This document shows positions 16,847-26,143 of a DNA stretch of 64,000 bases, one piece after another (within the stretch, counting starts at the first letter, position 1; every line of letters starts with the position of its first letter). The stretch lies in assembly GCF_001563285.1 (NCBI RefSeq), contig NZ_CP005189.1, positions 124,001 through 188,000 of the forward strand, in the 5' to 3' direction. The position numbers and the translations under genes are program-made. Origin of the DNA: Sphingobium sp. MI1205 (lineage in GTDB: Bacteria; Pseudomonadota; Alphaproteobacteria; Sphingomonadales; Sphingomonadaceae). The notes below the pieces were generated by a model that was not told the DNA's origin, did no database searches, and saw only the letters and a list, made by a program, of their open reading frames with translations.

Positions 16847-17935
16847 ATGACGATCGGCGTCGGAATCATCGGCGTAGCGCCGGGGCGCAGCTGGGCCGCC
16901 CTGTCCCACATTCCCGCGCTTCGGGCTCTTCCCGACTATGAGATTCGCGCGCTCAGCACGACTCGACAGGAAAGCGCGTCGGCCGCGGCTGCGGAATTCG
17001 GCGTGGCGAAGGCCTATGACAATCATCAGGCCCTGGTTAACGACCCGGACGTCGATCTGGTCGTGGTGGCGGTGAAGGTCCCCCATCATCTCGAACTCGT
17101 CACCGCCGCGATCGAGGCGGGCAAGCATGTCTATTGCGAATGGCCGCTGGGCAATGGCCTGGCCGAAGCCGAGCGCATGGCCGCCCTCGCCCGGGAAAAG
17201 GGCGTGATCGGCGCCGTCGGCCTGCAGGCCTGCTCCGCCCCCAGCTTCAACTATGTGCGCGACCTGATCGCCGAGGGCTATGTCGGCACGGTGCTGTCGA
17301 CCACGCTGGTCGGTTCAGGCATGAACTGGGGCGCGTTCATCGACCAGCCCAACGCCTATACGGCGGACAAGGCAAATGGCGCGACCTTGCTGACGATTCC
17401 CTTCGGCCACACCATCGACGCGGTGGCGATGTGCCTGGGCGAGTTCACGTCGCTGACCGCCACGCTCGCCAACCGGCGCGACAGCTTCACCCTGGTTCCC
17501 GATGGCAAGCAGATGCCGATGACGGCCGAGGATCAGATGACGGTCACAGGCACGCTGGAAGGCGGCGCGATCGCCGCTGTCCATTATCGCGGCGGCGTTT
17601 CGCGCGGCACCAATTTCCGCTGGGAAATCAACGGCACGGAAGGCGATATCGTCGCCACCGCCGATGCCGGCCATGCCCAGATGTTCCCACTGACCCTGTT
17701 CGGCGGCCGCGACGGTGATCAGGCCGTGGCGCCGCTGGCGGTGCCGGCCAAATATAAGTGGGCGCCCGACGTACCACCGTTCGCGGAAAATGTGGCGCAG
17801 GCCTATGTTCGCCTCGCCAATGACCTGCGCGATGGCACGTCGACATGCCCCACTTTCGAGCATGCGGTGAAGCGGCATCGCCTGATCGACGCCATTGAAA
17901 AATCTGCAGCCAGCGGAACCCGCGTCACGCTTTAG
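16847..17935 (+). CDS. Gfo/Idh/MocA-family oxidoreductase
   Basis: A 362-residue NAD(P)-dependent oxidoreductase. The N-terminal Rossmann domain begins VGIIGVAPGRSW (a variant of GxGxxG), has VVVAVKVPHHLEL and the family motif CEWPLGNGLAEAE, close to the canonical EKP(L/I) with Trp in place of Lys, at about residues 102-114. The C-terminal alpha/beta domain carries the substrate pocket, including GHTIDAVAM. Known members oxidise or reduce sugars, inositols and related alcohols, but some act on bile-acid or dihydrodiol substrates. The ATG follows GAGGGACAAT. Confidence 0.9.
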   Translation: MTIGVGIIGVAPGRSWAALSHIPALRALPDYEIRALSTTRQESASAAAAEFGVAKAYDNHQALVNDPDVDLVVVAVKVPHHLELVTAAIEAGKHVYCEWPLGNGLAEAERMAALAREKGVIGAVGLQACSAPSFNYVRDLIAEGYVGTVLSTTLVGSGMNWGAFIDQPNAYTADKANGATLLTIPFGHTIDAVAMCLGEFTSLTATLANRRDSFTLVPDGKQMPMTAEDQMTVTGTLEGGAIAAVHYRGGVSRGTNFRWEINGTEGDIVATADAGHAQMFPLTLFGGRDGDQAVAPLAVPAKYKWAPDVPPFAENVAQAYVRLANDLRDGTSTCPTFEHAVKRHRLIDAIEKSAASGTRVTL

Positions 17936-17989
17936 GTGACCGGCAACGCTTTAATATCCAAGTCAATTATCAAGAGCGAGGAACGAAAG

Positions 17990-18889
17990 ATGAGTTTTCT
18001 TGAAGGGAGGGTGGCCATTGTCACCGGCGGTGGTCGTGGCGTCGGCCGCACCTACGCACTCAAGCTGGCCGAACATGGCGCGAAGGTCGTCGTCAACGAC
18101 CTGGGCGGCGACGCAGCAGGCGGCGGCGCCGACCTGACGCCGGCGCAGGAAGTCGTCGAGGAAATCAAGTCGCGCGGCGGTGAAGCCATCGTGAATGGCG
18201 GCGACGTTTCCAACTGGGAAAACGCCAAGGCGATGGTCGATCAGGCCGTCGACACCTTCGGTCGTCTCGACATCCTCGTCAACAATGCCGGCATCCTGCG
18301 TGACCGCATGCTCGTCAACATGAGCGAGGATGAATGGGACATCGTCGTCAAGGTGCATCTGAAGGGCACGTTCGCGCCGACCCACCACGCCGCCAATTAC
18401 TGGCGCACGGAAAGCAAGGCCGGCCGTCAGCCTGACGCCCGCGTCATCAACACGACGTCGCACTCGGCGCTCTATGCCAATATCGGCCAGGCCAACTATG
18501 CCGCGGCCAAGGGCGGCATCGCCAGCTTCAGCCAGGTCGCCGCGCGCGAGCTGCAGCGCATCGGCGTCACCGTGAACGCCATCGCGCCGCGCGCCGAAAC
18601 CCGCATGACCGCTGGTCTGCGCGAATGGACGCCGGAGCAGCTGGAACGCCGCGATCCGGAATGGATTGCCGGCTTCGTCGCCTGGCTGGCCAGCCCAGAA
18701 GCCCGCGCCGTGAGCGGCCGCGTGTTCGAAGTGTGGGGCTACGGCATTACCGTCGCGGAAAGCTGGCAGCATGGCCCGAGCTGCGAAGCGTCGAAGGATC
18801 CCACGGTCCTGGGTGAACGCGTCGCCAAGATCCTGAAGTTCGCCCGGTCCAACGCCGGCATCAATCCGGGTGAATGGCTCGATCCCTGA
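17990..18889 (+). CDS. SDR-family dehydrogenase (17-beta-HSD4-like)
   Basis: A 299-residue SDR with TGGGRGVGR cofactor loop, VVNDLGGD after the second strand, LVNNAGILRDRM and the catalytic Y-A-A-A-K. The 'NDLGGD...NNAGILRD' pattern is characteristic of the SDR domain of peroxisomal multifunctional enzyme type 2 and its bacterial homologues, which oxidise (3R)-hydroxyacyl-CoA or hydroxysteroids. The C-terminal extension after residue 250 is longer than in minimal SDRs. GAGGAACGAAAG precedes the ATG. It lies 54 bases after the Gfo/Idh gene in the same direction. Confidence 0.9.
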   Translation: MSFLEGRVAIVTGGGRGVGRTYALKLAEHGAKVVVNDLGGDAAGGGADLTPAQEVVEEIKSRGGEAIVNGGDVSNWENAKAMVDQAVDTFGRLDILVNNAGILRDRMLVNMSEDEWDIVVKVHLKGTFAPTHHAANYWRTESKAGRQPDARVINTTSHSALYANIGQANYAAAKGGIASFSQVAARELQRIGVTVNAIAPRAETRMTAGLREWTPEQLERRDPEWIAGFVAWLASPEARAVSGRVFEVWGYGITVAESWQHGPSCEASKDPTVLGERVAKILKFARSNAGINPGEWLDP

Positions 18890-19005
18890 TCGAATACATC
18901 TGATGGCATCAGGGAAGGTCGCTCGATCGCGCCTTCCCTGATCCCTCCCACAGCGCGGTGGCACCTGATCCGTGCCGCCGCTTTGTTTGTAGAAAGCCTC
19001 CTCCC

Positions 19006-20124
19006 ATGTCCATTGATGCCCTGTTTGCGCCTCTGACCATCGGCACGCTCGAGATCCCGAACCGGATCATCATGGCGCCGCTGACGCGTGCGCGTGCCGA
19101 TGAAAATCATGTCCCGACCAGCCTGCAGGCGGAATATTATGCCCAGCGCGCCGACGCGGGGCTGATCATTTCGGAAGCCACCGCCGTCGATCCGCTCGGC
19201 ATGGGTTGGTATCGCGCGCCTGGCATCTGGTCGGACGAGATGGTGCATGGCTGGAAGGGCGTGACCGACGCCGTCCATGCAAAGGGTGGCCGCATCTATG
19301 CGCAGCTCTGGCACATGGGCCGCCTGGTGCTGCCCGATTATATCGGTGGCCAACTCCCCCTCGGCCCGTCCCCCATCGCCGGTGAAGGCGAAACCTTCGC
19401 GCCACGGCCGGCGGGCGACACCAGCCATTTCCTGCCGATGAAGCCCTATGTCGTGCCGCGCGAGATGACGCAGGCCGATATTGATCAGGTGATCGAAGCC
19501 TATCGCGCGGGCGCGCGCAACGCGAAGGCGGCCGGCTTCGACGGCGCAGAAATTCATGGCGCGAACGGCTACATCATCGACCAGTTCCTGCAATCCAAGA
19601 CCAATCAGCGCACCGACGGCTATGGCGGCAGCGTCGAAAACCGCGTCCGCTTCCTCAAGGAAATCATCGAGGCGGTGGTCGCGGAGATCGATCCCAGCCG
19701 CGTCGGATTGCGCGTTAGCCCCACCAGCGAACGCAAGGGCATGGGCGATGCCAACCCGGCGGCGCTAACCGAAGCCATCGGAAAGCTGGCGCAGCACTAT
19801 GGCTTAGCCTACATCCACCTGATCGAGCCGATCGCGTCGGGCTTTATGGAAAAGCCCGACTATCCCGTCATGGACCATCTGCGTGGCGTGTTCAAAGGCA
19901 CGATCATCCAGAATGGCAGCTTCGACGCTGAAACGGCAGGCGAGTATATCGCCAGCGGCAAGGCGGAGGCGATCTCCTTCGGCCGTCCCTATATCGCCAA
20001 TCCCGACCTCGTCACCCGCTTCCGCGAGGGCAAGCCGCTCGCCCAGGCGAATTTCGACTTTGCCTATGTGGGCGAGGCTACGGGTTACACCGATTATCCC
20101 ACTTATAAGGATGACCAGGGTTAA
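19006..20124 (+). CDS. Old-yellow-enzyme-type alkene reductase
   Basis: A 372-residue FMN-dependent TIM-barrel reductase. It has the N-terminal IMAPLTRARAD, EATAVDPLGMG with the flavin-binding region, QLWHMGR, the substrate-binding H-G-A-N pair (EIHGANGYIIDQFLQ, residues about 183-197), the NQRTDGYGGSVENRVRFL motif and the phosphate-binding ISFGRPYIANPDL. This is the N-ethylmaleimide-reductase class, which reduces activated C=C bonds. No clear ribosome site precedes the ATG. It closes the operon that starts at 15576, with a strong terminator behind it. Confidence 0.92.
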   Translation: MSIDALFAPLTIGTLEIPNRIIMAPLTRARADENHVPTSLQAEYYAQRADAGLIISEATAVDPLGMGWYRAPGIWSDEMVHGWKGVTDAVHAKGGRIYAQLWHMGRLVLPDYIGGQLPLGPSPIAGEGETFAPRPAGDTSHFLPMKPYVVPREMTQADIDQVIEAYRAGARNAKAAGFDGAEIHGANGYIIDQFLQSKTNQRTDGYGGSVENRVRFLKEIIEAVVAEIDPSRVGLRVSPTSERKGMGDANPAALTEAIGKLAQHYGLAYIHLIEPIASGFMEKPDYPVMDHLRGVFKGTIIQNGSFDAETAGEYIASGKAEAISFGRPYIANPDLVTRFREGKPLAQANFDFAYVGEATGYTDYPTYKDDQG

Positions 20125-20201
20125 AGTGCCTGATTTGGCTGAGGCCTGTTCTTGCGTCCGAACTGTGCGTCGCAATCTGATCAGCACAGTTTCTCCCTAG
20201 T

Positions 20202-20240
20202 CCACAAAAGAGGCAGGTTTCGGCCTGCCCCTTTTTGTGG
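20202..20240 (+). terminator. Rho-independent terminator, convergent site
   Basis: A long stem (CCACAAAAGAGGCAGG with its near-complement ending CCTTTTTGTGG) and a small TTTCGG loop lie between two convergent genes. The A-rich and T-rich arms allow it to work in both directions. Confidence 0.9.
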
Positions 20241-20268
20241 AGTGAAAGCGGGCTGACCCGCCGGCCTG

Positions 20269-21357
20269 TCAGACGCCGAGCAAGCCGAACGCATCATGAT
20301 CCAGCGCAGCGGTAGCCGCACGGACCGTATTGGCGGTGTTGATCGCCTCGGGCTGCCAGATCCCGCTATTATTGAGCCAGGTTACGACCGGATAGAAAGT
20401 CGCGCACCGATAAATGAACCAGGCTTCCTCGAACGAAGGCACGTCCTGCGCGCCATAAGCCGCCAGCCGCGTCAGATAATGCGACAGCAGCGCGCGCTCC
20501 CATTTCCGCCGGTCGGCCACGTCGATGGCGCACAGCATGAAATAGGAAATGCCGATCGGCCAATGTTCCGGCCGGGCAACCCAGTCTATGAGGCCAGGCT
20601 TGCCCGACGCCGTGACGTAGAGATTTCCGAGATGCTCGTCGCCATGAACGACGACCATCGCCGTCTGCGGCAGTAACGCCCAAAGGTTCGTCCAGGCTTT
20701 CTGCGCCTTGTCGAGATTTTGGAAGGCGTTGGGCAGTGCCCTGCCCCGGGGCAGGTCGACATAGGACTGCCAATTTTTCGGATCGAAGAAGGTCGGAAAA
20801 TAGACGTCGTTCACCAGCCGCCGGTTTTCCTCTGCCAGCGTACCGGGGCCCATCACCCCGCCTTCGGCAAACATCGGGCTGTTCCAGCAGCTGGCGTGCA
20901 TCTTGGCAAAGGCGTCCATGAACCCCATGGCTTGGCCCAGGCCCAGCGTGTGAAACGCATCGAAGAAGATCGCGCCGCTGGGCGTCAGATCCTCCATCAG
21001 GATCGCCGAAGCTTCTTCGCCCACCGAGATATGGTGCCATTTAGGCCCTTCGGGCGCGGCGACCAGCGGGGCTATGTCGCGGATGGAGCGCAGCTCATTC
21101 GCCATCGCCCATGCGGAGCCCGTCGAGGGATCATTTTCACCGGGAAAGTTGCCCTTGACGATGAAGGTACGGGGGCGATCGTTGCCGTCGGCCACATAGT
21201 CGACCTCGATACGGAACTTATTCTGCTTATAGCCGAAAATGGGTCCCGGGCGAACGTCCTTCACCTCGACATCGGGCCACGTCCCACGCAACGCTTCCGT
21301 CACCCAGCGGGCATTCACATCCTGATAGCGTAGCGGCACGTTCACCCCTTCAGACAC
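20269..21357 (-). CDS. APH/ecdysteroid-kinase-like phosphotransferase
   Basis: A 362-residue small-molecule kinase of the aminoglycoside phosphotransferase/EcKinase fold. The N-lobe has an ATP-site lysine in FIVKGNF. The catalytic loop H-G-D-E-H-L-G-N puts His238, Asp240 and Asn245 in place, and Asp258 (LIDW) binds Mg. It starts at GTG, set by AGGAGAGAGGC. It is divergent from the zinc alcohol dehydrogenase. Members phosphorylate hydroxyl groups of steroids, choline or antibiotics; here a terpenoid or steroid-like alcohol is possible. It is one of four such kinases in the window. Confidence 0.87.
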   Translation of the reverse strand: MSEGVNVPLRYQDVNARWVTEALRGTWPDVEVKDVRPGPIFGYKQNKFRIEVDYVADGNDRPRTFIVKGNFPGENDPSTGSAWAMANELRSIRDIAPLVAAPEGPKWHHISVGEEASAILMEDLTPSGAIFFDAFHTLGLGQAMGFMDAFAKMHASCWNSPMFAEGGVMGPGTLAEENRRLVNDVYFPTFFDPKNWQSYVDLPRGRALPNAFQNLDKAQKAWTNLWALLPQTAMVVVHGDEHLGNLYVTASGKPGLIDWVARPEHWPIGISYFMLCAIDVADRRKWERALLSHYLTRLAAYGAQDVPSFEEAWFIYRCATFYPVVTWLNNSGIWQPEAINTANTVRAATAALDHDAFGLLGV

Positions 21358-21436
21358 GCCTCTCTCCTTTTGTCCATTGTCGAATCGACCGCTTACCGTA
21401 TGCTGGCATCCTAGAAAATCGCAAGGATCGGAGCGG

Positions 21437-22447
21437 ATGAGATCGGCAATCTTCATTGGTGCGGGCAAGCCTTTGGCGATCGAGGACCGCGCCATACCGC
21501 ATCCCTCCGCCCATCAGGCGCTGATCCGGGTGGAACGCTGCGGCATTTGCGGATCTGATCTCCACATGACCAGCGGCAGCCCCTTCGATGTTCCCTGCGG
21601 AACCGCGCTTGGACATGAATATGCCGGTGTGGTGGTCGAGCGGGGCACCGACGTGGTTGACATCAAGGTCGGGGATCGCGTGACGGCCCTGCCGATCGCC
21701 GGCTGCGGCCAATGTCCGGCCTGCCTTGAGGACATGCCGCTGCATTGCACTTCCATGGAATCGCTGGCGGGCGGCTATAGCGAATATACGTTGATCGATA
21801 CCCGCAAGGCGATCCGCCTGCCCGACCAGTTGACGTTCGAGGACGGGGCCCTCGTCGAGCCTCTCGCATCGGGCCTCCGCGGCGTCCGGCGATTGCCGGA
21901 TCTGCCGCGGGCGCGCGTCGCGATCATCGGCGCCGGCGCCATTGGCGGTGCGGCTGCCTTCTGGGCGCGGCAATTGGGCGCCGGGCCGATCGCCATGGTC
22001 GCGCGCAGCAGGCGCAACGAAGCGCTGGCCGCCGCGATGGGCGCGGACGCTTTCCTGACGGTGGGCGAGGACCTGTCCGAAAATCTCGTCCGCGAGTTAG
22101 GCGGCATGCCCGATATTGTGATCGAGGCGGCGGGCGCGGCGGGCACGATCCAGCAGGCGATCGAACTGGTTCGCCTGGGCGGCACCGTGCTGTCGCTGGG
22201 GGGCTGCATCCATGCGGACCCGATCCTGCCTGCGGTTGCGATGTACAAGGATATCCTGCTGCGCTTCAGCGTCGCCTATGGCTCGGCCGAGTTCCGCCAG
22301 AGCGTCGAGATCATGGCGAGCGGTGCGGTGCAGCCCCGGGCCATGATCGGTGGAACGATCGACCTCGATGCTCTGCCCGACCAGTTTGAAGCCATGCGCA
22401 CTGGCTCCCATCCGGCCAAGCTGATGGTAAGCCCGCACGGAACGTGA
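21437..22447 (+). CDS. Zinc-dependent medium-chain alcohol dehydrogenase
   Basis: A 336-residue MDR enzyme. The catalytic zinc site is CGICGSD (Cys35 region) with GHEYAG downstream. The structural zinc cysteines appear as CGQCPACLEDMPLHC (C-x2-C-x2-C-x7-C). The NAD site is IIGAGAIGG at about residue 158. The inferred start follows GGAGCGG. Family members oxidise secondary alcohols and polyols such as butanediol or threonine. It is divergent from one kinase and convergent with another; the pair of kinases and the alcohol dehydrogenase may act on the same hydroxylated compound. Confidence 0.92.
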   Translation: MRSAIFIGAGKPLAIEDRAIPHPSAHQALIRVERCGICGSDLHMTSGSPFDVPCGTALGHEYAGVVVERGTDVVDIKVGDRVTALPIAGCGQCPACLEDMPLHCTSMESLAGGYSEYTLIDTRKAIRLPDQLTFEDGALVEPLASGLRGVRRLPDLPRARVAIIGAGAIGGAAAFWARQLGAGPIAMVARSRRNEALAAAMGADAFLTVGEDLSENLVRELGGMPDIVIEAAGAAGTIQQAIELVRLGGTVLSLGGCIHADPILPAVAMYKDILLRFSVAYGSAEFRQSVEIMASGAVQPRAMIGGTIDLDALPDQFEAMRTGSHPAKLMVSPHGT

Positions 22448-22469
22448 CTGTCGCCACGTTCCGCTCATC

Positions 22470-23948
22470 TTATGCGGATTGGGGCTCCATGAGAGCCATG
22501 ATCGGGGCGAGGAAGCCCGCCATCATCGAATGGCCGACATGGCCCAGCTTCAATTCGTCGAGCTTGCCCGTTTCAAAGCAGTTGGTGGTCAGCTGGCTGG
22601 CGGTCAGGTTGCGCAGGTGCCCCCAGATCTGGAAGAAGCGGATCCGCGCATCACTCAGTTCGGGTCCGCCCGCTGCCCGATAGATGCTCATGAATTCGTC
22701 CCAGTCGAGCGAGCGGCCTACCGTATTGCGGACATAGCCGACATCATCAGCTGGATCGCCTATATGCGCGAACTCCCAATCGACCACGGCGCTCAGCCTG
22801 CCATCATCGACGATGAAATTGTGGAAGCCGATGTCTCCATGCAGCAGCACCGGCCGACCCGGCGCGTCAGGAATATTGTCAAGGACCCAGCCATAGAGCG
22901 CCAGGGTGGCGGGTGACGGCACCGCCATCTCCCGCAGATAGATGTCGCGGATCGACTGGATATAACGCCGCGTGACTTCCTTGAGCGGCAGGTCCCAAAG
23001 CTCCGGCGCAATCGCTTCGGTAAGGGCACCAAGCTCACGCAGCGGCGGCAGCGAATGGAGCTGGGCCACGCTGTTCGCCAGCAGTTCGACCAGCGACCGG
23101 TCCACCTTGCCCGACGCTCCATGCACATCGCCGCCTGTCGTGCCCGGCGCGCGCGTCATGATGATGAAGTCGCCACCGGGCAGAAGCGCGTGGCTGGTGT
23201 CCACCCACAGTGCCTCGGGCGCCGGGAAGCCATGGTCGAAGGCCGCCCGGATAACCGGGAACTCACGCGAGACGCGGTGGCAGTCATTGTCGACCGTCGG
23301 TTCGTCCCGGTCGCGGCGCATGACGAATTCGCCATTGAATTTGTCACCTTCGACCGCGAACATGATCGTTTCCTTGCCGAATCCACCGGGCAGGACACGA
23401 CAGGAAACAATCTTGATCGTTTCGTCGGAAAAACGATCGACCAGATAGCGCTGCAACCTTTCGGGGGTTACTTCGGTATCCTCAACCACATCTGGCGGCA
23501 GCAGGTCACCGCACAATTCGTTCACGCGCTTGAGTTCGGTCTGTCCCGTTTCAAATACAATTTTCAGGCGGGTTTCGGCCGGCAAACGGGGATCCCCGGC
23601 GATGCGCTCGACCAGTGCCGACCAGTCGCGCATGACGTCCCGATACACGGCTTCACGTTCGGCAGCCGTTGGAGCCGGCTGCGCCAATTGCGCCTTGAGC
23701 GCTTCGGTATTCTTGCCCAGGTCAGGCGCCAATCGGGAAAGCGACAGGCTGCTCGTCAGATCCGCCAACTGGGTCGAAAGGCGCGCATGCCAGTTCGAAA
23801 AGAGATCAGCCTCCAGCGTCTCGCGCGATTCAAGGATGTTGAGCGATGCAAGAATCGCCTCCTGATCGGACGCATACACCACGTTCGGGCCGAACAGCCG
23901 ACGCGCTGTCTGATTGAGGGAACGCAAAAGACGGGCGGACGTAGACAA
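22470..23948 (-). CDS. APH-like phosphotransferase with long N-terminal extension
   Basis: A 492-residue kinase-fold protein. Residues 1 to about 160 are a helical extension unlike the other kinases here. The kinase domain follows: RVLPGGFGKETIMF (nucleotide loop), EFVMRRD (Arg in place of the ATP lysine region), then the catalytic H-G-D-I-G-F-H-N with His370, Asp372 and Asn377, and Asp390 in VVDWE. It starts at TTG with GGAGAGG four bases before. All catalytic residues of the loop are present, so it should be active. The substrate is unknown. It lies downstream of the Rieske ferredoxin on the same strand, 170 bases apart. Confidence 0.84.
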   Translation of the reverse strand: MSTSARLLRSLNQTARRLFGPNVVYASDQEAILASLNILESRETLEADLFSNWHARLSTQLADLTSSLSLSRLAPDLGKNTEALKAQLAQPAPTAAEREAVYRDVMRDWSALVERIAGDPRLPAETRLKIVFETGQTELKRVNELCGDLLPPDVVEDTEVTPERLQRYLVDRFSDETIKIVSCRVLPGGFGKETIMFAVEGDKFNGEFVMRRDRDEPTVDNDCHRVSREFPVIRAAFDHGFPAPEALWVDTSHALLPGGDFIIMTRAPGTTGGDVHGASGKVDRSLVELLANSVAQLHSLPPLRELGALTEAIAPELWDLPLKEVTRRYIQSIRDIYLREMAVPSPATLALYGWVLDNIPDAPGRPVLLHGDIGFHNFIVDDGRLSAVVDWEFAHIGDPADDVGYVRNTVGRSLDWDEFMSIYRAAGGPELSDARIRFFQIWGHLRNLTASQLTTNCFETGKLDELKLGHVGHSMMAGFLAPIMALMEPQSA

Positions 23949-24118
23949 GAAACCTCTCCTATTCAGCTATCGGCATTCACCTTGCCGTTGTCGAGCAGAT
24001 CGGCGCAGCCGCGCGGATGCTGAATGTCAGATACATTATATTGGGGCGATTGCGCTGCCAGAAGTTTCCACTGGGAAGATCGGGATATAATGCCCGATCA
24101 TCCGAAAGGAGCCGCACT

Positions 24119-24424
24119 TCATCCGGCGTCGCAATCAATCTCCAATTCGTCCCCGAGGATCCGCGTGGGAAAGAGCTTCAGGCTGTTGGGCGTGAGCGGC
24201 GAAAGCGATTTGCCATCCTCCAGACTGAAGCGCGCGCCATGATGCGGACACATGATGAAATTGCCGCGCACCCGCCCCCCGTCCAGCGAAAGCTTCTGAT
24301 GCGGACAGATTTCGTCCATGGCGCGCGGCCCATACGCGCTGCGGCATAGCAGGATGTTGCGCCCTTCGACCGTCACGACTCGGGTGCCGGTCTCGGGAAC
24401 CTCTGACAAGGAAATGCGTGCCAA
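24119..24424 (-). CDS. Rieske-type 2Fe-2S ferredoxin
   Basis: A small electron carrier of about 101 residues. The cluster ligands are in CPHQKL and CPHHGARF: Cys40, His42, Cys59 and His62 by the start used here. This is the ferredoxin form found with bacterial Rieske oxygenases. Two TTG codons can start it; I used the inner one, nine bases after GAAAGG, while the outer one (24433) follows that box directly. It probably feeds one or more of the three Rieske oxygenases; no ferredoxin reductase gene is in the window. Confidence 0.88.
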   Translation of the reverse strand: MARISLSEVPETGTRVVTVEGRNILLCRSAYGPRAMDEICPHQKLSLDGGRVRGNFIMCPHHGARFSLEDGKSLSPLTPNSLKLFPTRILGDELEIDCDAG

Positions 24425-24691
24425 GAATGCCAACCTTTCAAAAAACAGCTACCGGCCTGATGCAAGCCTTTGGCGACCGTGACAATAAGTAACTTGCATA
24501 ATGTACGATAGCACACTAAATCTCAAGCGAGGGGTACAGCACAGCCCGTTTCCCTACGGAAACGATGTTCCCGGCGCGAAAACCGATACTCTGAACCGCC
24601 GATGTCAGGCACATTAGCGGTTTTGTTTTGGCTGGTCGCCCCGCTGTATGTTGCAACCATGTGAGGCCTTGGCCTCGAACGGGTGAGGTGC

Positions 24692-26131
24692 ATGACTGAA
24701 TTCGGTATTTCGCGCTTTGGCGCCTATATTCCTCGTCTTAGGCTGGATCGTTCGATCATCGCCGCCGCCCATGCATGGATGGCGCCGGGTCTGAAAGGCC
24801 AAGCCAAGGGCAGCCGCGCGTTCACCAGCTGGGACGAAGATGCGATCACCATGGGCGTGGAAGCCGCGCGCGACGCGGTCGGGCCGGGCGGTCTGCAGGG
24901 TGTCGGCGCGGTGCGGCTTGCCTCCACCAGCCTTCCCTATGCCGATCTTCAGAACGCGGCCATCGTGGCGCGCGCGCTCGGCGCCGCCGACGGTGTGGCG
25001 ACATCTGACGCGGCCGGTTCGCAGCGGGCGGGCACGTCGGCGCTGCTGCAGGCGCTCAAGGGCACTGAATCCTCGCTGGTGATCGCCGCCGACAACCCGT
25101 TCGCCAAGCCCGCCAGCACGCAGGAGCTGAGCTTCGGCGCGGGCGCCGCCGCTTTCGTGGTGTCCGACCAGAATGTGGCCGCGCGCCTTGTCGGCTCCGC
25201 GACGGTGGCCAATGTGTTCGTCGATCATTTCCGCTCGGCCGGCGCGGACAGCGACTATAATTGGGAAGAGCGCTGGGTCCGTGACGAGGGTTATGCGAAG
25301 ATCGTCCCCAACGCGGTCAAGGCCGCCCTGGACGATGCGCAACTCACCATTGGCGACATTCAGCATTTCGTGATGCCCTCTTACCTCAAGGGTGCAGCGG
25401 ATGCGGTTGCAAAGAAGCTGAAGTTCGCGGGCGCCGTTGCCGGTGGGCTGGAAGATGGCGTTGGTTATGCCGGTGCGGCCCATGCGCTGCTGATGCTTGC
25501 CGCGACTCTTGAAAAAGCCGCGCCGGGCGATCGCATCCTGCTGGTGGGCTTCGGCCAGGGCGCCGACGTGCTGATCTTCCAGGCGACCGACGCAATCACC
25601 TCGGCCCGTCCGGCCCGCGGCGTTGCTGGTTCGATCGCCGACGCCCTGCCGACCGACAGCTATCTGCGGATGCTGTCCTTCTATGACGGCATCGAAGCGG
25701 AATGGGGCATGCGTTCGGAAAAGAGCGGCAAGACCGCGCTCACCGAACAATATCGCTCCGCCGGCCAGTTGGAGGGCTTCAACGCAGGCAAGTGCGGCAA
25801 GTGCGGCACCGTCCAGTTCCCGCAGCTGCAATATTGCGTCAACTGCCACGCCTCGAACGACCAGTTCGCCGACGTGCCGTTGCGCGATGAGGTTGCCGAA
25901 GTGCTGACCTCCACCGCCGACTGGCTGTCCTATCACCCCGCGCCGCCACTCTGGGTCGGCTTTGTCCGCTTCGACAGTGGCGCGCGCATGCTCATGGAAA
26001 TGGTGGACATCGGCAAGGACGGGATTGATACCGGCGCCAAGTTGCGGATGGTTTACCGGATCAAGGAAAAGGATCGGCAGCGCGGTTATAACCGCTATTT
26101 CTGGAAAGCAACGCCGCTCGGCGCGGCTTGA
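24692..26131 (+). CDS. HMG-CoA-synthase-like protein fused to a DUF35 OB-fold domain
   Basis: A 479-residue fusion. Residues 1 to about 350 have the thiolase-like fold of 3-hydroxy-3-methylglutaryl-CoA synthases (GAYIPRLRLDR, ELSFGAGAAAFVVSD, GVGYAGAAHALLMLA). Residues from about 355 are a DUF35 domain: a zinc ribbon with Cys368, Cys371, Cys382, Cys385 (C-x2-C-x10-C-x2-C) and an OB fold. The synthase domain contains no cysteine at all; the nucleophile position lies in AAGSQRAGTSALL (residues 108-120). Canonical HMG-CoA synthesis is therefore unlikely. A scaffold or a lyase role like the DUF35-linked steroid aldolases is possible. It begins a five-gene operon with a thiolase 12 bases downstream. 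GAGG precedes the ATG. Confidence 0.88.
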   Translation: MTEFGISRFGAYIPRLRLDRSIIAAAHAWMAPGLKGQAKGSRAFTSWDEDAITMGVEAARDAVGPGGLQGVGAVRLASTSLPYADLQNAAIVARALGAADGVATSDAAGSQRAGTSALLQALKGTESSLVIAADNPFAKPASTQELSFGAGAAAFVVSDQNVAARLVGSATVANVFVDHFRSAGADSDYNWEERWVRDEGYAKIVPNAVKAALDDAQLTIGDIQHFVMPSYLKGAADAVAKKLKFAGAVAGGLEDGVGYAGAAHALLMLAATLEKAAPGDRILLVGFGQGADVLIFQATDAITSARPARGVAGSIADALPTDSYLRMLSFYDGIEAEWGMRSEKSGKTALTEQYRSAGQLEGFNAGKCGKCGTVQFPQLQYCVNCHASNDQFADVPLRDEVAEVLTSTADWLSYHPAPPLWVGFVRFDSGARMLMEMVDIGKDGIDTGAKLRMVYRIKEKDRQRGYNRYFWKATPLGAA

Positions 26132-26143
26132 GGAGTTTCTGCG

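Noticed and set aside
24692..26131. Calling the fusion protein a functional HMG-CoA synthase of a mevalonate pathway
   Set aside because: Its synthase domain has no cysteine and no mevalonate genes are nearby; the neighbours are catabolic.
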